Made by a program: the position numbers and the translations under genes. A DNA stretch of 64,000 nt from Thiofilum flexile DSM 14609 (GTDB lineage Bacteria > Pseudomonadota > Gammaproteobacteria > Thiotrichales > Thiotrichaceae): NCBI RefSeq assembly GCF_000380185.1, contig NZ_KB904758.1, positions 62,001 to 126,000 on the forward strand, written 5' to 3'. This document shows, one piece after another, positions 37,780 through 48,235 of the stretch. The notes beneath the pieces were generated by a model. That model searched no databases. It was not told where the DNA came from and saw only the letters and a program-made list of their open reading frames with translations. Positions within the stretch are counted from its first letter, which is position 1, and each line of letters begins with the position of its first letter.

Positions 37780-38394
37780 ATGAAATTAATTCATTGGGCT
37801 ACTGCCTTAGCCACTACACTCTTGGTCACCACCCAAGTTTATGCAGGTTCTCTATCTGATGATTATACAGATGACTCGGCTCCATTACTGGGCAATTACC
37901 AAGCTGGTAAAGTCTATTTTGGGGGTGCTATGGGCTATCTATCTAGTACTAGCCAAAGTGGCGGTTTAACTTGCAATACTGCAACGTGTACCGACCTCGC
38001 CTGGAAAGCCTATGCTGGTTATCAAGTGACTGAAAAAGTAGCTGCCGAACTGACCTATCATAACTTTGGACACTACGAATCTCAGGTCACTATCAGTGGC
38101 ACCACCGCTACTACAAACTCTGACCCTACTGGTTTGAGTGCTACCGCTAAAATCTCCAGTGGACTCTTTAAGCAAGCAGATGTCTTCGGGCGTGCCGGAT
38201 TCTTAGCTTGGAATGCTGCCACGGAGGCAAGTACCAGCACCACTATCGATCATAGCGGTACTGACTTACTGATTGGGGTAGGTGCCGATTATAAAATCAA
38301 TGAGAATTTAATGGTGCGGGGTGAATATGAAAGAGTGGGCGGTGATTTGAATGCCCATATATTCTCTCTGGGTGCTAATTATAAAACCTTTTAG
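37780..38394 (+). CDS. Outer-membrane beta-barrel protein, copy 1
   Basis: The 204-residue protein has a signal peptide ending VYAGS and an 8-stranded OmpA-like barrel (about residues 45-204): alternating strands such as KVYFGGAMGYLSS, AWKAYAGYQVTEKVAAELTYHNFG, and a final GEYERVGGDLNAHIFSLGANYKTF with terminal Phe. Two Cys form a possible disulfide in NTATCTD. It is a paralogue of the next gene, sharing order and the VAxELxYHNxG segment. Confidence 0.85.
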   Translation: MKLIHWATALATTLLVTTQVYAGSLSDDYTDDSAPLLGNYQAGKVYFGGAMGYLSSTSQSGGLTCNTATCTDLAWKAYAGYQVTEKVAAELTYHNFGHYESQVTISGTTATTNSDPTGLSATAKISSGLFKQADVFGRAGFLAWNAATEASTSTTIDHSGTDLLIGVGADYKINENLMVRGEYERVGGDLNAHIFSLGANYKTF

Positions 38395-38407
38395 TTATAA
38401 TACCATT

Positions 38408-38432
38408 AAGAGGGTTTAACCATAACCCTCTT
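38408..38432. terminator. Hairpin between the two OMP genes
   Basis: A perfect 9-bp stem (AAGAGGGTT at 38408-38416 with 38424-38432) and 7-base loop without a T-run. It may attenuate or stabilise the first OMP message. Confidence 0.45.
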
Positions 38433-38474
38433 CAATGATAATAAGATAATAATAAAATAATAATAAGGGCAATT

Positions 38475-39059
38475 ATGAAATTAGTTCTACCTTGGTTAGC
38501 AGCGGCTGCTATTAGCTTATTAGCCCCCTTTTGCTATGCTGATTATTATAGTGATGCATTTGACTCCTCCGAACCTAGAAAACCAGATATAAACCTCAGT
38601 GGTCTCTATGCGGGGGCTAGTGCAGGCATTTATCAAACTGGCTGTTTGCTCTCTGACGACAACTGTAGAAGTGGGGCGTGGAAAGTCTATGGCGGCTATG
38701 ATATTACCGAAAAAGTCTCGCTAGAATTGGCGTATCACAATCTAGGTACTATTGAAGATCTAGATATAACCGGTACAGCAGCTAGTGGTGTGGTCACCTT
38801 ACCCACCAAAAAACCGGGGCTTTCTATGATTGGTAAAGTAGGTGCCATAAAACTCAATGCCAAAGGCGATGTAAACGTAGCAGTAGGTACATCCGTGATT
38901 ACTACTGGCGTCAAAAAATCGCTCACCGGCCTACTCATCGGAGGCGGTACAGAGTTTGAGGTGGATGATAATTGGAAAATCCGCACTGAATACGAACATA
39001 TTGGCGGCGATCACAATCTAGGTTTATTTAGTGTGGGGGTGGGTTACTCCTCACTCTGA
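38475..39059 (+). CDS. Outer-membrane beta-barrel protein, copy 2
   Basis: A 194-residue paralogue of the preceding protein: signal peptide to about residue 22, YYSDAFDSSE linker, then a barrel with GAWKVYGGYDITEKVSLELAYHNLG and a last strand GGDHNLGLFSVGVGYSSL. The shared order of strands and CxxD pair (LLSDDNC) indicates tandem duplication. Ligand and function are unknown. Confidence 0.85.
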   Translation: MKLVLPWLAAAAISLLAPFCYADYYSDAFDSSEPRKPDINLSGLYAGASAGIYQTGCLLSDDNCRSGAWKVYGGYDITEKVSLELAYHNLGTIEDLDITGTAASGVVTLPTKKPGLSMIGKVGAIKLNAKGDVNVAVGTSVITTGVKKSLTGLLIGGGTEFEVDDNWKIRTEYEHIGGDHNLGLFSVGVGYSSL

Positions 39060-39088
39060 TTTTACCTCTAAAATCTCTGCTCATTTTT

Positions 39089-39121
39089 ACACTGTTAGTA
39101 TCTTTGATCTAACAGTGTTTT
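39089..39121 (+). terminator. Intrinsic terminator after OMP pair
   Basis: A 10-bp stem ACACTGTTAG (39089-39098 with 39109-39118) and 10-base loop, followed by TTT. It ends the OMP transcript before aspS. Confidence 0.75.
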
Positions 39122-39273
39122 GCTGAAATTCCTACGCATTATCTTGCACCCAAGGCTTGCAACGCTTACCATGTTTGGTTTTCCAAGTGCCTCTCATAAT
39201 AAGCCAATTAATAATAGGGCCCGTTTCTAGAGGCGCATGAGCCAACTCAATACATGATTGTCAGGAACCATAT

Positions 39274-41046
39274 ATGATGCGCAGCCATTATTGCGGGCAA
39301 GTCGATGAAAGCTTGCTAGATCAAACCATTACCTTATGCGGCTGGGTTAACCGTCGACGCGATCACGGGGGCGTGATTTTCGTTGATTTACGGGATCGGG
39401 CGGGATTAGTCCAAGTGGTGTTTAATCCCGATCTACAGGATGTGTTTGCTAAGGCAGAGCGGGTGCGTAATGAGTATGTGCTGCAAGTCACAGGTGTGAT
39501 ACGTCTACGCCCAGTAGATGGTATAAATCCCAAATTATTCAGCGGTAAAATTGAAGTAATAGCTAAAGAACTCACTATTCTCAATGAAGCTGCCACCCCA
39601 CCCTTTCAACTCGACGAAGAAAATGTGGGCGAGGAGACCCGTTTAACCTATCGCTATATCGATCTGCGTCGTCCTGAAATGCAACAACGCTTTCAAACTC
39701 GCGCTAAGGTAACAGGATTTATTCGGCGCTATTTAGAGGATCATGGCTTTCTAGATATTGAAACGCCTATGCTCACTAAAGCTACACCCGAAGGTGCTCG
39801 CGACTATTTAGTCCCTAGTCGTACTCATCCGGGATCATTTTTTGCTTTGCCACAATCACCGCAATTATTTAAACAATTGCTGATGATGGCGGGTATGGAT
39901 CGTTATTATCAATTTGCGCGTTGCTTCCGTGATGAGGATTTACGGGCGGATCGCCAACCCGAATTTACTCAGATTGATATTGAAACCTCGTTTATGGACG
40001 AGAACGATATTATGAATCTGATGGAAGGGATGATGCGTGCCACTTATAAAGAAGTGTTGAACATTGACCTACCCAACCCCTTCCCTCGTATGCCTTACTC
40101 CGAGGCTATGCACCGCTTTGGCTCGGATAAACCCGATATGCGTAACCCGCTGGAGTTTATTGATGTCAAAGATTTAATGCAGGAAGTGGAATTTAAAGTC
40201 TTCGCCGTTCCCGCGAAAGACCCGAATAGCCGTATTATCGCACTGCGTGTACCGAAGGGTGATCAATTATCCCGTAAAGATATTGATGACTACACCAAAT
40301 TTGTAGGGCGCTATGGAGCCAAAGGGCTTGCTTATATTAAGGTCAATGATCTGAGTGCGGGCATGGAAGGTTTACAGTCAACGATTCTGAAATTCTTACC
40401 CGACCAAGTGGTGAAGAATATTCTAGAGCGCACACAAGCTCAAAATGGTGATGTGATCTTCTTTGGTGCCGACAAAGCACGTATTGTGAATGACGCTATG
40501 GGTGCGCTACGCCTAAAAGTCGGTCAAGATTTGAATTTATTACAAGGGGATTGGGCGGCGCTGTGGGTCGTAGATTTCCCTATGTTTGAATTTGATGACA
40601 AAGAAAATCGCTGGGTCGCTATCCATCACCCCTTCACTGCACCTAAAGGGGATGACTGGATGACGAATCCGGGAGAAGCCCTGTCACGCGCCTATGATAT
40701 GGTTTTAAATGGTACAGAAGTCGGTGGTGGCTCGATTCGTATTCATAGCATGGAAATGCAAAAGCAAGTCTTTAATTTATTAGGTATTTCAGACGAAGAA
40801 GCCGAACAAAAATTCAGTTTCCTACTCAATGCCCTAAAATACGGTTGCCCTCCACACGGTGGTTTGGCCTTTGGTTTGGATCGTTTAGTGATGCTAATGA
40901 CCGGCAGCCAGTCCATTCGTGATGTGATGGCTTTCCCTAAAACACAAACCGCAGCTTGCCCATTAACAGATGCTCCGGCAGAAGTCCCGGCTAAACAATT
41001 GCGTGAACTCAATATTCGCGTGCAATTACCCGAAAAACAGGCTTAA
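39274..41046 (+). CDS. aspS: Aspartyl-tRNA synthetase
   Basis: AspS charges tRNA-Asp (or Asp and Asn). The 590-residue class II synthetase starts with an OB-fold anticodon domain ([34 protein letters not shown]), has motif 2 [20 protein letters not shown], the GAD insertion and motif 3 [15 protein letters not shown]. Two adjacent ATGs exist; the first is used. The length matches bacterial-type AspS. Confidence 0.98.
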   Translation: MMRSHYCGQVDESLLDQTITLCGWVNRRRDHGGVIFVDLRDRAGLVQVVFNPDLQDVFAKAERVRNEYVLQVTGVIRLRPVDGINPKLFSGKIEVIAKELTILNEAATPPFQLDEENVGEETRLTYRYIDLRRPEMQQRFQTRAKVTGFIRRYLEDHGFLDIETPMLTKATPEGARDYLVPSRTHPGSFFALPQSPQLFKQLLMMAGMDRYYQFARCFRDEDLRADRQPEFTQIDIETSFMDENDIMNLMEGMMRATYKEVLNIDLPNPFPRMPYSEAMHRFGSDKPDMRNPLEFIDVKDLMQEVEFKVFAVPAKDPNSRIIALRVPKGDQLSRKDIDDYTKFVGRYGAKGLAYIKVNDLSAGMEGLQSTILKFLPDQVVKNILERTQAQNGDVIFFGADKARIVNDAMGALRLKVGQDLNLLQGDWAALWVVDFPMFEFDDKENRWVAIHHPFTAPKGDDWMTNPGEALSRAYDMVLNGTEVGGGSIRIHSMEMQKQVFNLLGISDEEAEQKFSFLLNALKYGCPPHGGLAFGLDRLVMLMTGSQSIRDVMAFPKTQTAACPLTDAPAEVPAKQLRELNIRVQLPEKQA

Positions 41047-41069
41047 CGTTTACTTAGTCTTTTAGCTTT

Positions 41070-41100
41070 AAAAAACCCGCTGTAATAAGCGGGTTTTTTA
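41070..41100 (+). terminator. Intrinsic terminator after aspS
   Basis: AAAACCCGC at 41072-41080 pairs with GCGGGTTTT at 41089-41097 around a short loop, and a T-run follows. This is a clean rho-independent terminator. Confidence 0.9.
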
Positions 41101-41203
41101 TTGCAATCAAATATAGAGGGCAGTGAGTCAAACTTTTGGCTTTTGCCGGTTTTGGTATAGACGATACCCACAAGACTTGGAGTTTTCTATACTTTACCTT
41201 CAT

Positions 41204-41623
41204 TTACTCAAACCAGTTTTCCATTTGCAATCCAGAAAAACCAATGAAATCATTTACATTCCGGGTCACTAATACCAACTCATGCTGATAAGCAATAGCG
41301 GCAATCATACCATCTGCAAAAGCAGGCGTTTGCCCAAGAGCCGCCAAGCGAACCCGCTCTTTGGCGTGCCACTCCGCTGCTGGCTGTGTATAGGGAAGAA
41401 TTAGTAAACCTGACAACTGCAAATCCTGAAAATAGGCTTCAATCTGGCTGCGTCTACGGGACAGGGGTAAACGTTGACAACCAAATAGCAATTCATGCCA
41501 AACAACACTGGCTGTCGCAATCTGGTAACGCTCCTGCTCCAAGTATTGCATTACCTTTGGATTAGGATTGGGTTTAATCGGCTCAGACAAAATATTGGTA
41601 TCTACCAAATAACGGATGGTCAC
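41204..41623 (-). CDS. vapC: PIN-domain toxin, VapC-like
   Basis: The 139-residue protein has the PIN ribonuclease acidic residues: Asp in YLVDTNILSE (residues 6-15), Glu in VVWHELLFG, Asp in AFADGMIAA and Asn-Asp in TRNVNDFIG. VapC toxins cleave specific tRNAs or rRNA. The start overlaps the antitoxin stop by four bases (ATGA). It lies between terminators, an isolated small cassette. Confidence 0.9.
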   Translation of the reverse strand: MTIRYLVDTNILSEPIKPNPNPKVMQYLEQERYQIATASVVWHELLFGCQRLPLSRRRSQIEAYFQDLQLSGLLILPYTQPAAEWHAKERVRLAALGQTPAFADGMIAAIAYQHELVLVTRNVNDFIGFSGLQMENWFE

Positions 41624-41868
41624 AGCACTACCTCACGTCCTGCTGAACGATCACGAACATCAGCAAAAACATCCTCATTCTCTGGATAATCAGCAAGATT
41701 TATCTGTTGGCGGAAACGTTCGATAGCCTGCCATACATCATGGGTTTCATTGGCGGCCTCTACTTCGCGCACTGCAATTTCAATGGTCTTGCCATTGAAT
41801 AATAATTTAAGGGCTTGCAGAAAATTATCATTCAAATCAGCCGGATTGAGTTTGTATAGGGTATACAT
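41620..41868 (-). CDS. vapB: VapB-like antitoxin
   Basis: An 82-residue protein with an N-terminal MYTLYKLNPADLN, a short GKTIEIAVRE strand that may be a DNA-binding part, and a C-terminal segment VFADVRDRSAGREVVL that would wrap the toxin. ATG at 41868 follows AGGAG and replaces an upstream start. Its sequence type is not one I can name precisely; VapB function is inferred from position before VapC. Confidence 0.75.
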   Translation of the reverse strand: MYTLYKLNPADLNDNFLQALKLLFNGKTIEIAVREVEAANETHDVWQAIERFRQQINLADYPENEDVFADVRDRSAGREVVL

Positions 41869-41912
41869 GGCTATTGCTCCTATCATGTGATGCAATGGTT
41901 AGTAGTATAGTG

Positions 41913-41942
41913 ACTCCCACTTTTTCGTGGTGGGGGTTTTTT
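41913..41942 (+). terminator. Orphan plus-strand terminator
   Basis: ACTCCCAC (41913-41920) pairs with GTGGGGGT (41930-41937) with one wobble, followed by a T-run. Both neighbouring genes are on the minus strand, so the T-run faces the wrong way for them. Confidence 0.55.
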
Positions 41943-41950
41943 ATTTCCTA

Positions 41951-42568
41951 TTAACGTTGCTCTGCTGTTGCTAAATTTAAACCCAATCCCACAAAAGCTG
42001 CTGCAAACCCCCGTCTTAACCAATCTTGTACTGGCACAGACTCAATGACTAACTGCCTGAAGGCATTGGCAATCAATCCATAAATCACAAACACTACAAA
42101 AGTCATCAGCATAAAGACTAGGCTTAATACGACTAACTGTGTCAGCGGTGCTGCACTATCAGCAGAAATAAATTGCGGCAAAAAAGCTAAAAAGAAAATC
42201 GAGAGTTTAGGGTTCAAAATATTCAGCAATAATCCTCGTACTACTAATTTAGTAGCAGAATCTTTAGCCACACTGCTATCTATTTTGAAAGCGCTTTTAT
42301 CACGCCAAGTCATATAAGCCAAATAAAACAAATAAGCCACACCGGCATATTTTAATAATTGAAAGGCTACAGCACTGGTATGTAAAATAGCAGCAAGTCC
42401 TAATAGCGTAGCGATTAAATGGGGGACAATACCTAAAGTATTACCAAAAGCAGCATAAATACTAGCTACTTTACCGTGAATTAAAGCCGTAGAAATTGTG
42501 TAAATCACTCCCGTACCCGGAATAAGTACCACTATTAAGGATGTAAGTAAAAAATCTAATGTTATCAT
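41951..42568 (-). CDS. LysE/RhtB-family amino-acid exporter
   Basis: A 205-residue inner-membrane protein with five or six helices and the family pattern: PGTGVIYTISTAL near residues 17-29, AAFGNTLGIVPHL and LLLNILNPKLSIFFLAFLPQF. Members export amino acids or homoserine lactones; specificity is unknown. It stands alone. Confidence 0.9.
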   Translation of the reverse strand: MITLDFLLTSLIVVLIPGTGVIYTISTALIHGKVASIYAAFGNTLGIVPHLIATLLGLAAILHTSAVAFQLLKYAGVAYLFYLAYMTWRDKSAFKIDSSVAKDSATKLVVRGLLLNILNPKLSIFFLAFLPQFISADSAAPLTQLVVLSLVFMLMTFVVFVIYGLIANAFRQLVIESVPVQDWLRRGFAAAFVGLGLNLATAEQR

Positions 42569-42864
42569 AAACTAACCTTAATTTTTATGACTGGAAATAA
42601 ACTGCTGTTTATACATGAATCATGCCAGTATTTATACTGCTTTATGATTCAACCTAGCAGCTAATAGAATAAGGTTAGATTTACGCTATAGCCTTACTAT
42701 TAGCCGAGCACTCTAATCCTCTATTTGTCAGGCAAACCTCATGGGCTTGAATTTAGTGCCAGATTAATCATCAAGTTTCTTGAGAATTCTTATCGAGTAA
42801 TATATTATTTAAATAAGTTTATATATAAAAATAATTAAAATAGCCTGTACTGGAGTACAACTAT

Positions 42865-45800
42865 ATGTATCTCAACCATCCCCGTCATCAGCTATTTTCA
42901 CTGATAAGAGCATTGATGGTATACCTCATACTTTGCCCATTATTCTATATATCCAGTGCGATAGCCTCTTCCTCAACTCTATCGACTGTCGTCACTCCCT
43001 ATGTTGATACGGCGGTTAAAAATCTTCAAGCTATTGATATTCGGCAAAAAACCAACCATACCTTACAGCTCATCTCACATGGGCAAGCGGGTCAGTTATT
43101 TATCGAAGGCCAGTGGCGTGATGCCCCTAGTATTGCTCGCTGGCTGCGAGATAGTCATCGTCTTCAGGGTGTGACCCATATCAATATCTATGGCTGTAAT
43201 TTTGCCAAAGGTACACAAGGCCGGGCTGCCGTTGCCTACCTTGAGAAAGAACTCGGTGTTTCTATTGCTGCCTCCGATGATGTCACAGGTCATGACGGTG
43301 ATTGGATGTTAGAAGTGGGTGATGCATCATCGGCGATTGCCCTTCCTGAATGGAGAGGTAATCTTGCGTTAGATATTGATGAGGATAATGATGGTATCAC
43401 CAATGTAACGGAAGGAATGACTTGTACAATACCTAGCGATACCTTCAGTAATCTTGAAGGACTCACCTATTATGCCTCTGCTACGACTACATCAGATCGA
43501 GTTACCCCTGCTAATTCTAGTGCTACTTATGTCCCCAAAAATGCTATTGATGGTATTTTAAACAATCAAACAGCCTACGAAGGCGCTCCAGAACCCTTTA
43601 ATCCTCCGTTAGATATCACTATCACCAATATCAAGCCTATCGATACCAGCGCTTTATATCTAGTCAATGATATGGGAGCCAATGGAGATGGTATCAAAGA
43701 CTTTACCATCGAATTTTTCGATACCAAGGGTAACTCGCTTGGTATCGAAACTATGCTGGGTTCTGGAATAGCGAATATTCAGACACTGGGCTTTTCTAAA
43801 ACCTATAATGCGGTTAAATCCTTTAAACTCTTGATCACCACAACAGGCCCTGGCGGCGGCGGGGTTGCTGGTGCGGTACAAATTCGGGAAATGGCTTTAT
43901 ACGGGCGTATAGCCTCCGAGTGTAGTGGCCCCGACACAGACGCTGATGGCATTCCTAACTATCAAGATCTAGATGCTGATAATGATGGTATTCCTGATAA
44001 TGTAGAAGCCCAAAGTACGGTCGGCTATATCGCACCTAGTGGTATCGATAGTGATGGCAATGGCCTCGATGATATTTATGAAACCTCCCCCGGTGCCGGT
44101 CAGGGCTTAACACCTGTAAATACCGATGGCACTGATAATGCGGATTATATCGATCTAGACAGCGACAATGACGGCTCCACCGATCTGGCTGAATCGGGTC
44201 TCAATCGCCCCGATGCTAATAGCGATGGCAAAACAGATAACGCTGTGGGTAGCAATGGTTATGACAATACCCTTGAAAGCGCCGATGACTACAGTGACCC
44301 GAATGGCTCCATCAATACCCCTCTGGTCAATTTACCCGACCTTGATAATGATGCTGCTGCGGGTATCCCACTTAGCCAAGATGTGAATTACCGGGATGCG
44401 ATACTCAATGTAGACTATAGTGATGCGCCTGCAAATGGCTCTGCTGCTCCGAATGGTACAGCTACGACCGCCTATGGTGTTGCTAGCCACATTTTCTCTA
44501 GTCTCCGTCTTGGCGCTACTATCACCACTGAGACTAGCGCTCTTGTAGGAGCCGATAATGCTTCTGATGATGGTGTCAGCGCACCGACCCTAGTTAGGGG
44601 ACAAGCAGCCAGCCTTGTGGTCAAGGTGACCGAACCCACCATAAGCACGGCCTATCTACAAGCGTGGGTTGATTGGAATGGGGATGGTGATTTTGCCGAT
44701 ACCGTTGATGGTATCTCTGAACGGATTAGTATTAATGCTCAAGATAATATTGCGCTGGTCGCGGGTCGTACTTCTGATACGGATACTATTGCGGGGCAAA
44801 TTACTTTAGCCATTACCGTACCCGCCTCCGCTATTGCAGGTGTCCCCACTGTTGCTCGTTTCCGCTGGTCGAGTATTATGGGACTTAATAGTGTGAGTGC
44901 TGCCACTGATGGTGAGGTGGAAGACTATCCTTGGATAATACTCTCCCCACCCACTTTAACCACTAATGGTGGCAATGCTATTACTCTCTCTACTCCTGAG
45001 TCTATCTCTAGTAGTGATCTTCCTGCTTTGCTAGTTGATATAGATGCGGATGATATCGAGGATGGCTCAGAACTCGCTCTGACTTATAGTTTATCGGGTG
45101 TTGATGCCGCCCTTTTCACCCTACAAAATGATGGCAGTATTAGTTTTAACAATAATCCCGACTATGAAAACCCACTCGATGCCAATGGGGATAATCAATA
45201 CGAGATCACGGTAACTGTCACCGACAGTGATAATATGACCGCCTCACAAACTATCACTATTCAGGTCAGCAATGTGGATGAAGACCGCGATGGTGATGGA
45301 TTACTAGATTCAGTAGAGGCTCTTCTAGGCACTGATCCTCTGGATGCCGATTCTGATGATGACGGACTCAGCGATGGTGCAGAAGATGCCAATAAGAATG
45401 GAACCGTAAATAGTGGCGAAACCAACCCCTTGGATCCCGATACAGATAATGACGGCTTACAAGATGGTACAGAACGTGGCGTGAGTGCTCCTATTACTGG
45501 AACTAACAGTACGCTCTTTACTCCCGATAGTGATCCCAGCACCACCACGAACCCACTTAATCCAGATAGCGATGGCGGAGGGGTTTGTGATGGTAGTCTT
45601 GCGGTCAGTGGCGTTTGTCGCGCGGGCGAGGATGCCAATAATAATGGCAGACTAGATAGCGATGAAACCAACCCCAATCAAACAGTGGACGATCCACCCG
45701 TAGCACTAAAACTGCGTCTACGCGCCTTCTTACAAGGAGCCTATAACACAACCAGGGGACTCATGCAGGATAATCTACGTGTTAAAGGGCTATTACCGCT

Positions 45801-46476
45801 TCTACAACCCTATTCCACCGCTGCGTATGCCTATAATGGAACAGAAACAGCTACAAGCACCTTATTAGCGGTTACGGAGAATGATGCGGCGGTAGACTGG
45901 GTATTAGTGGAACTATGGGATGCTAGTGGCACTACCGTTTTGGCGCGTCAAGCAGCTCTACTCCAACGCGATGGCGACGTGATGAATAGCACAACAGGTG
46001 GACGAGACCTATACTTCCCTAACCTAGCCGCTGGTAATTATCAGATCGCATTACGTCATCGTAATCATCTAGATATTCGTACTCTGAATGCAGTTAGCCT
46101 GAATACTAACACGACAACACTGGTGGACTTTACGCTGCCCACTACCCTCACCAAGGGGGAGTATTCACAGAAAACATTGGGAAATATTACGCTAATGTGG
46201 ATGGGAGATATTAATGCTAGCCAAGCGATTATTGGTGCAGGGCCTGATCTCGATACTAGTGTGATCTTTGGGCAAGTGTTTATGGCACCCGAAAATACCA
46301 ATATTAATAGCAACTATATCTTGGAAGGCTATTACACAGGTGATTTAAATCTGGATGGTAAGACTATTTTTTCGGGGCCTGATAATGATGTGAACTTGAT
46401 TCTAGCCAATATTATGATGCACCCATTGAACCTTACTCTTGCAGCCAACTATGTTATCAGTGGAGGATTGAGATAG
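42865..46476 (+). CDS. Large surface protein: DUF4347, TSP3-type repeats, GEVED, cadherin-like and dockerin-like end
   Basis: The 1203-residue secreted protein has a signal peptide (to about residue 35) and an N-terminal DUF4347 domain (residues 45-160). It then has Asp-rich thrombospondin type 3-like calcium repeats ([22 protein letters not shown]), a GEVED domain ([13 protein letters not shown]), a cadherin-like domain ([21 protein letters not shown]), more TSP3 repeats, and a C-terminal pair of EF-hand-like repeats ([26 protein letters not shown]). The layout suggests a calcium-stabilised adhesin or surface protease. No sorting LPXTG or type 1 secretion RTX block was seen. It has no operon partner. 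Confidence 0.8.
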   Translation: MYLNHPRHQLFSLIRALMVYLILCPLFYISSAIASSSTLSTVVTPYVDTAVKNLQAIDIRQKTNHTLQLISHGQAGQLFIEGQWRDAPSIARWLRDSHRLQGVTHINIYGCNFAKGTQGRAAVAYLEKELGVSIAASDDVTGHDGDWMLEVGDASSAIALPEWRGNLALDIDEDNDGITNVTEGMTCTIPSDTFSNLEGLTYYASATTTSDRVTPANSSATYVPKNAIDGILNNQTAYEGAPEPFNPPLDITITNIKPIDTSALYLVNDMGANGDGIKDFTIEFFDTKGNSLGIETMLGSGIANIQTLGFSKTYNAVKSFKLLITTTGPGGGGVAGAVQIREMALYGRIASECSGPDTDADGIPNYQDLDADNDGIPDNVEAQSTVGYIAPSGIDSDGNGLDDIYETSPGAGQGLTPVNTDGTDNADYIDLDSDNDGSTDLAESGLNRPDANSDGKTDNAVGSNGYDNTLESADDYSDPNGSINTPLVNLPDLDNDAAAGIPLSQDVNYRDAILNVDYSDAPANGSAAPNGTATTAYGVASHIFSSLRLGATITTETSALVGADNASDDGVSAPTLVRGQAASLVVKVTEPTISTAYLQAWVDWNGDGDFADTVDGISERISINAQDNIALVAGRTSDTDTIAGQITLAITVPASAIAGVPTVARFRWSSIMGLNSVSAATDGEVEDYPWIILSPPTLTTNGGNAITLSTPESISSSDLPALLVDIDADDIEDGSELALTYSLSGVDAALFTLQNDGSISFNNNPDYENPLDANGDNQYEITVTVTDSDNMTASQTITIQVSNVDEDRDGDGLLDSVEALLGTDPLDADSDDDGLSDGAEDANKNGTVNSGETNPLDPDTDNDGLQDGTERGVSAPITGTNSTLFTPDSDPSTTTNPLNPDSDGGGVCDGSLAVSGVCRAGEDANNNGRLDSDETNPNQTVDDPPVALKLRLRAFLQGAYNTTRGLMQDNLRVKGLLPLLQPYSTAAYAYNGTETATSTLLAVTENDAAVDWVLVELWDASGTTVLARQAALLQRDGDVMNSTTGGRDLYFPNLAAGNYQIALRHRNHLDIRTLNAVSLNTNTTTLVDFTLPTTLTKGEYSQKTLGNITLMWMGDINASQAIIGAGPDLDTSVIFGQVFMAPENTNINSNYILEGYYTGDLNLDGKTIFSGPDNDVNLILANIMMHPLNLTLAANYVISGGLR

Positions 46477-46493
46477 GCGCAGAATACTATAAT

Positions 46494-46518
46494 CCGAGCC
46501 ATGCAAAGGCTGGCTCGG
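46494..46518. terminator. Hairpin after surface-protein gene
   Basis: A perfect 7-bp GC-rich stem CCGAGCC/GGCTCGG at 46494-46500 and 46512-46518, without a T-run. It probably ends or protects the long surface-protein message. Confidence 0.5.
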
Positions 46519-46626
46519 CCTTGGGCTAGATCAAGGTGGGTGAGTTTTTAGCAGTGTATAATGAGTACGTTTAGTAGTATGTTATTACTAAAATTTATAA
46601 AAACTAGCTCATAGGGAGTTGAACTC

Positions 46627-48183
46627 ATGAACAGAAGACAATTTTTGGCTCAAAGCATTGGCACTGCTCTAGCTTTAGGTTGGGTAGCACGCACACCCGT
46701 ACACGCTGAGAGTATGCCTATGGATCATAGTATGCATATGATGCATGGTGGGGATGCCCCAGCAATGCCTGCGATGGCGATGCCGGATATGCCCATGATG
46801 AATCCTGCGGGCATTGATCTTACTAAACTCAAAAGTGGTGAACCCTTAAAAGCGTTTACGCCCATTGTGTTTAACCAAGGCAAAGCCGATTTAATGATTC
46901 AACCGACGGAACAAGTCTGGCTTAAATCGGGTAGTAGTACACCTTTATGGGGCTATTCTAGCGCGGGCAATAGTCTGATTGATGCGACTGAAGGTGATAC
47001 TTTAAGCATTAATGTGATGAATCATTTACCGGAAGATACTACGGTGCACTGGCATGGGGTAGATGTACCGAGTGATCAAGATGGGCACCCACATATGCCT
47101 ATTGCGTCTAATCAAAGCCATACTTATCAATTCACCTTACCTGCTGATAGTGCAGGTACTTACTGGTATCACCCTCACCCACATAAGCGTACCTCATTTC
47201 AGGCCGCTCAAGGCTTAGCCGCTCCCATTATTATTCGTAGTAAAAACGATCCTTTAACCGCTCTCAATATTCCAGAACAGTTGCTCTTTTTTACGGCACC
47301 GGAATTAGATGCAGAAGGAAAAATCGCTCCTATCAGTATGAGCGAGCAAATGAATGGGCGCATTGGTAATGTGGTATTAGTGAATGGTCAATACCAACCT
47401 GTGCTTACCGTAGCACCCAATAGTATGCACCGTTTACGTTTAGTCAATGCGACCAATGCACGCTATTTGCGCTTAAGTTTTGGGAAAACCGCCATGGTAC
47501 AAGTGGGTACTGATGGCGGCTTACTCACTAAGCCCTTAGCACCACAAACGGAATTATTGTTAGCACCAGCTGAGCGGGCAGAGGTGTGTGTCACCTTTAC
47601 CGAGGCAACGACTTTACAAGCCCTTTATTATGATAAGGGTTGGATGGGCGGTGGTATGGGCTGGTCAGAACCTAAAAGTGATCAGACTCACTTACTCGCT
47701 ATCCAGTTAAGTGGTGATGCGGCTACTCCACCCAAGCTACCGGAGCAATTACGCCCGATTCAAGCGCTTGGCGAGCCTAAAGTGACACGGCAATTCGTCC
47801 TCGGTGAAAAGATGGCGATGAGCATGGAAAATGGTAAGCACAGCATGACGATGGACTTTCTGATTAATGATAAAGCCTTTGATATGAAGCGTATCGACTT
47901 TACCGCTAAAGCCAATGAGGTAGAGTTATGGGAAATTATTAATAATACCGATATGGATCATCCCTTCCATATTCATGGTAGTCAGTTTCAAGTCGTGTCT
48001 ATTGAGGAAAACGGTAAAGTCACTGACTTCCCCTATCTCGCTTGGAAAGACACGGTCAATACTAAAAAAGGCCAAACCGTGCGCCTTAAAATCATGCAAG
48101 ATCTTAAAGGATTACGCATGTATCACTGCCATGTCTTAGAACACGAAGACTTAGGCATGATGGGACAATATAACGTTCTATAG
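46627..48183 (+). CDS. Multicopper oxidase, copper-tolerance type
   Basis: The 518-residue protein has a Tat-type N-terminus (NRRQFLAQSIG) and a Met/His-rich stretch near residues 30-60 (MDHSMHMMHGG, MPAMAMPDMPMM) that likely binds copper. It has all four copper-ligand motifs: HWHG, YHPHPH, HPFHIHG and HCHVLEHEDLG. This is the CueO/CopA group that oxidises Cu(I) in the periplasm. A TATAAT-like -10 lies near 46557. No copper regulator is adjacent. Confidence 0.93.
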   Translation: MNRRQFLAQSIGTALALGWVARTPVHAESMPMDHSMHMMHGGDAPAMPAMAMPDMPMMNPAGIDLTKLKSGEPLKAFTPIVFNQGKADLMIQPTEQVWLKSGSSTPLWGYSSAGNSLIDATEGDTLSINVMNHLPEDTTVHWHGVDVPSDQDGHPHMPIASNQSHTYQFTLPADSAGTYWYHPHPHKRTSFQAAQGLAAPIIIRSKNDPLTALNIPEQLLFFTAPELDAEGKIAPISMSEQMNGRIGNVVLVNGQYQPVLTVAPNSMHRLRLVNATNARYLRLSFGKTAMVQVGTDGGLLTKPLAPQTELLLAPAERAEVCVTFTEATTLQALYYDKGWMGGGMGWSEPKSDQTHLLAIQLSGDAATPPKLPEQLRPIQALGEPKVTRQFVLGEKMAMSMENGKHSMTMDFLINDKAFDMKRIDFTAKANEVELWEIINNTDMDHPFHIHGSQFQVVSIEENGKVTDFPYLAWKDTVNTKKGQTVRLKIMQDLKGLRMYHCHVLEHEDLGMMGQYNVL

Positions 48184-48191
48184 TGCAAAAA

Positions 48192-48230
48192 AGTAAACGG
48201 GTATTTCTGGAGAAGAAATATCCGTTTACT
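48192..48230. terminator. Hairpin between convergent genes
   Basis: A 16-bp stem (48192-48207 with 48215-48230) has one G-T wobble and a 7-base loop. It separates the multicopper oxidase from the convergent metallophosphatase and probably stops both. Confidence 0.7.
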
Positions 48231-48235
48231 GTAGG

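Noticed and set aside
45261-45677. 138-codon Ser/Leu-rich frame on the minus strand
   Set aside because: It is antisense to the Asp-rich calcium repeats of the surface protein, whose codons give Ser and Leu on the other strand.
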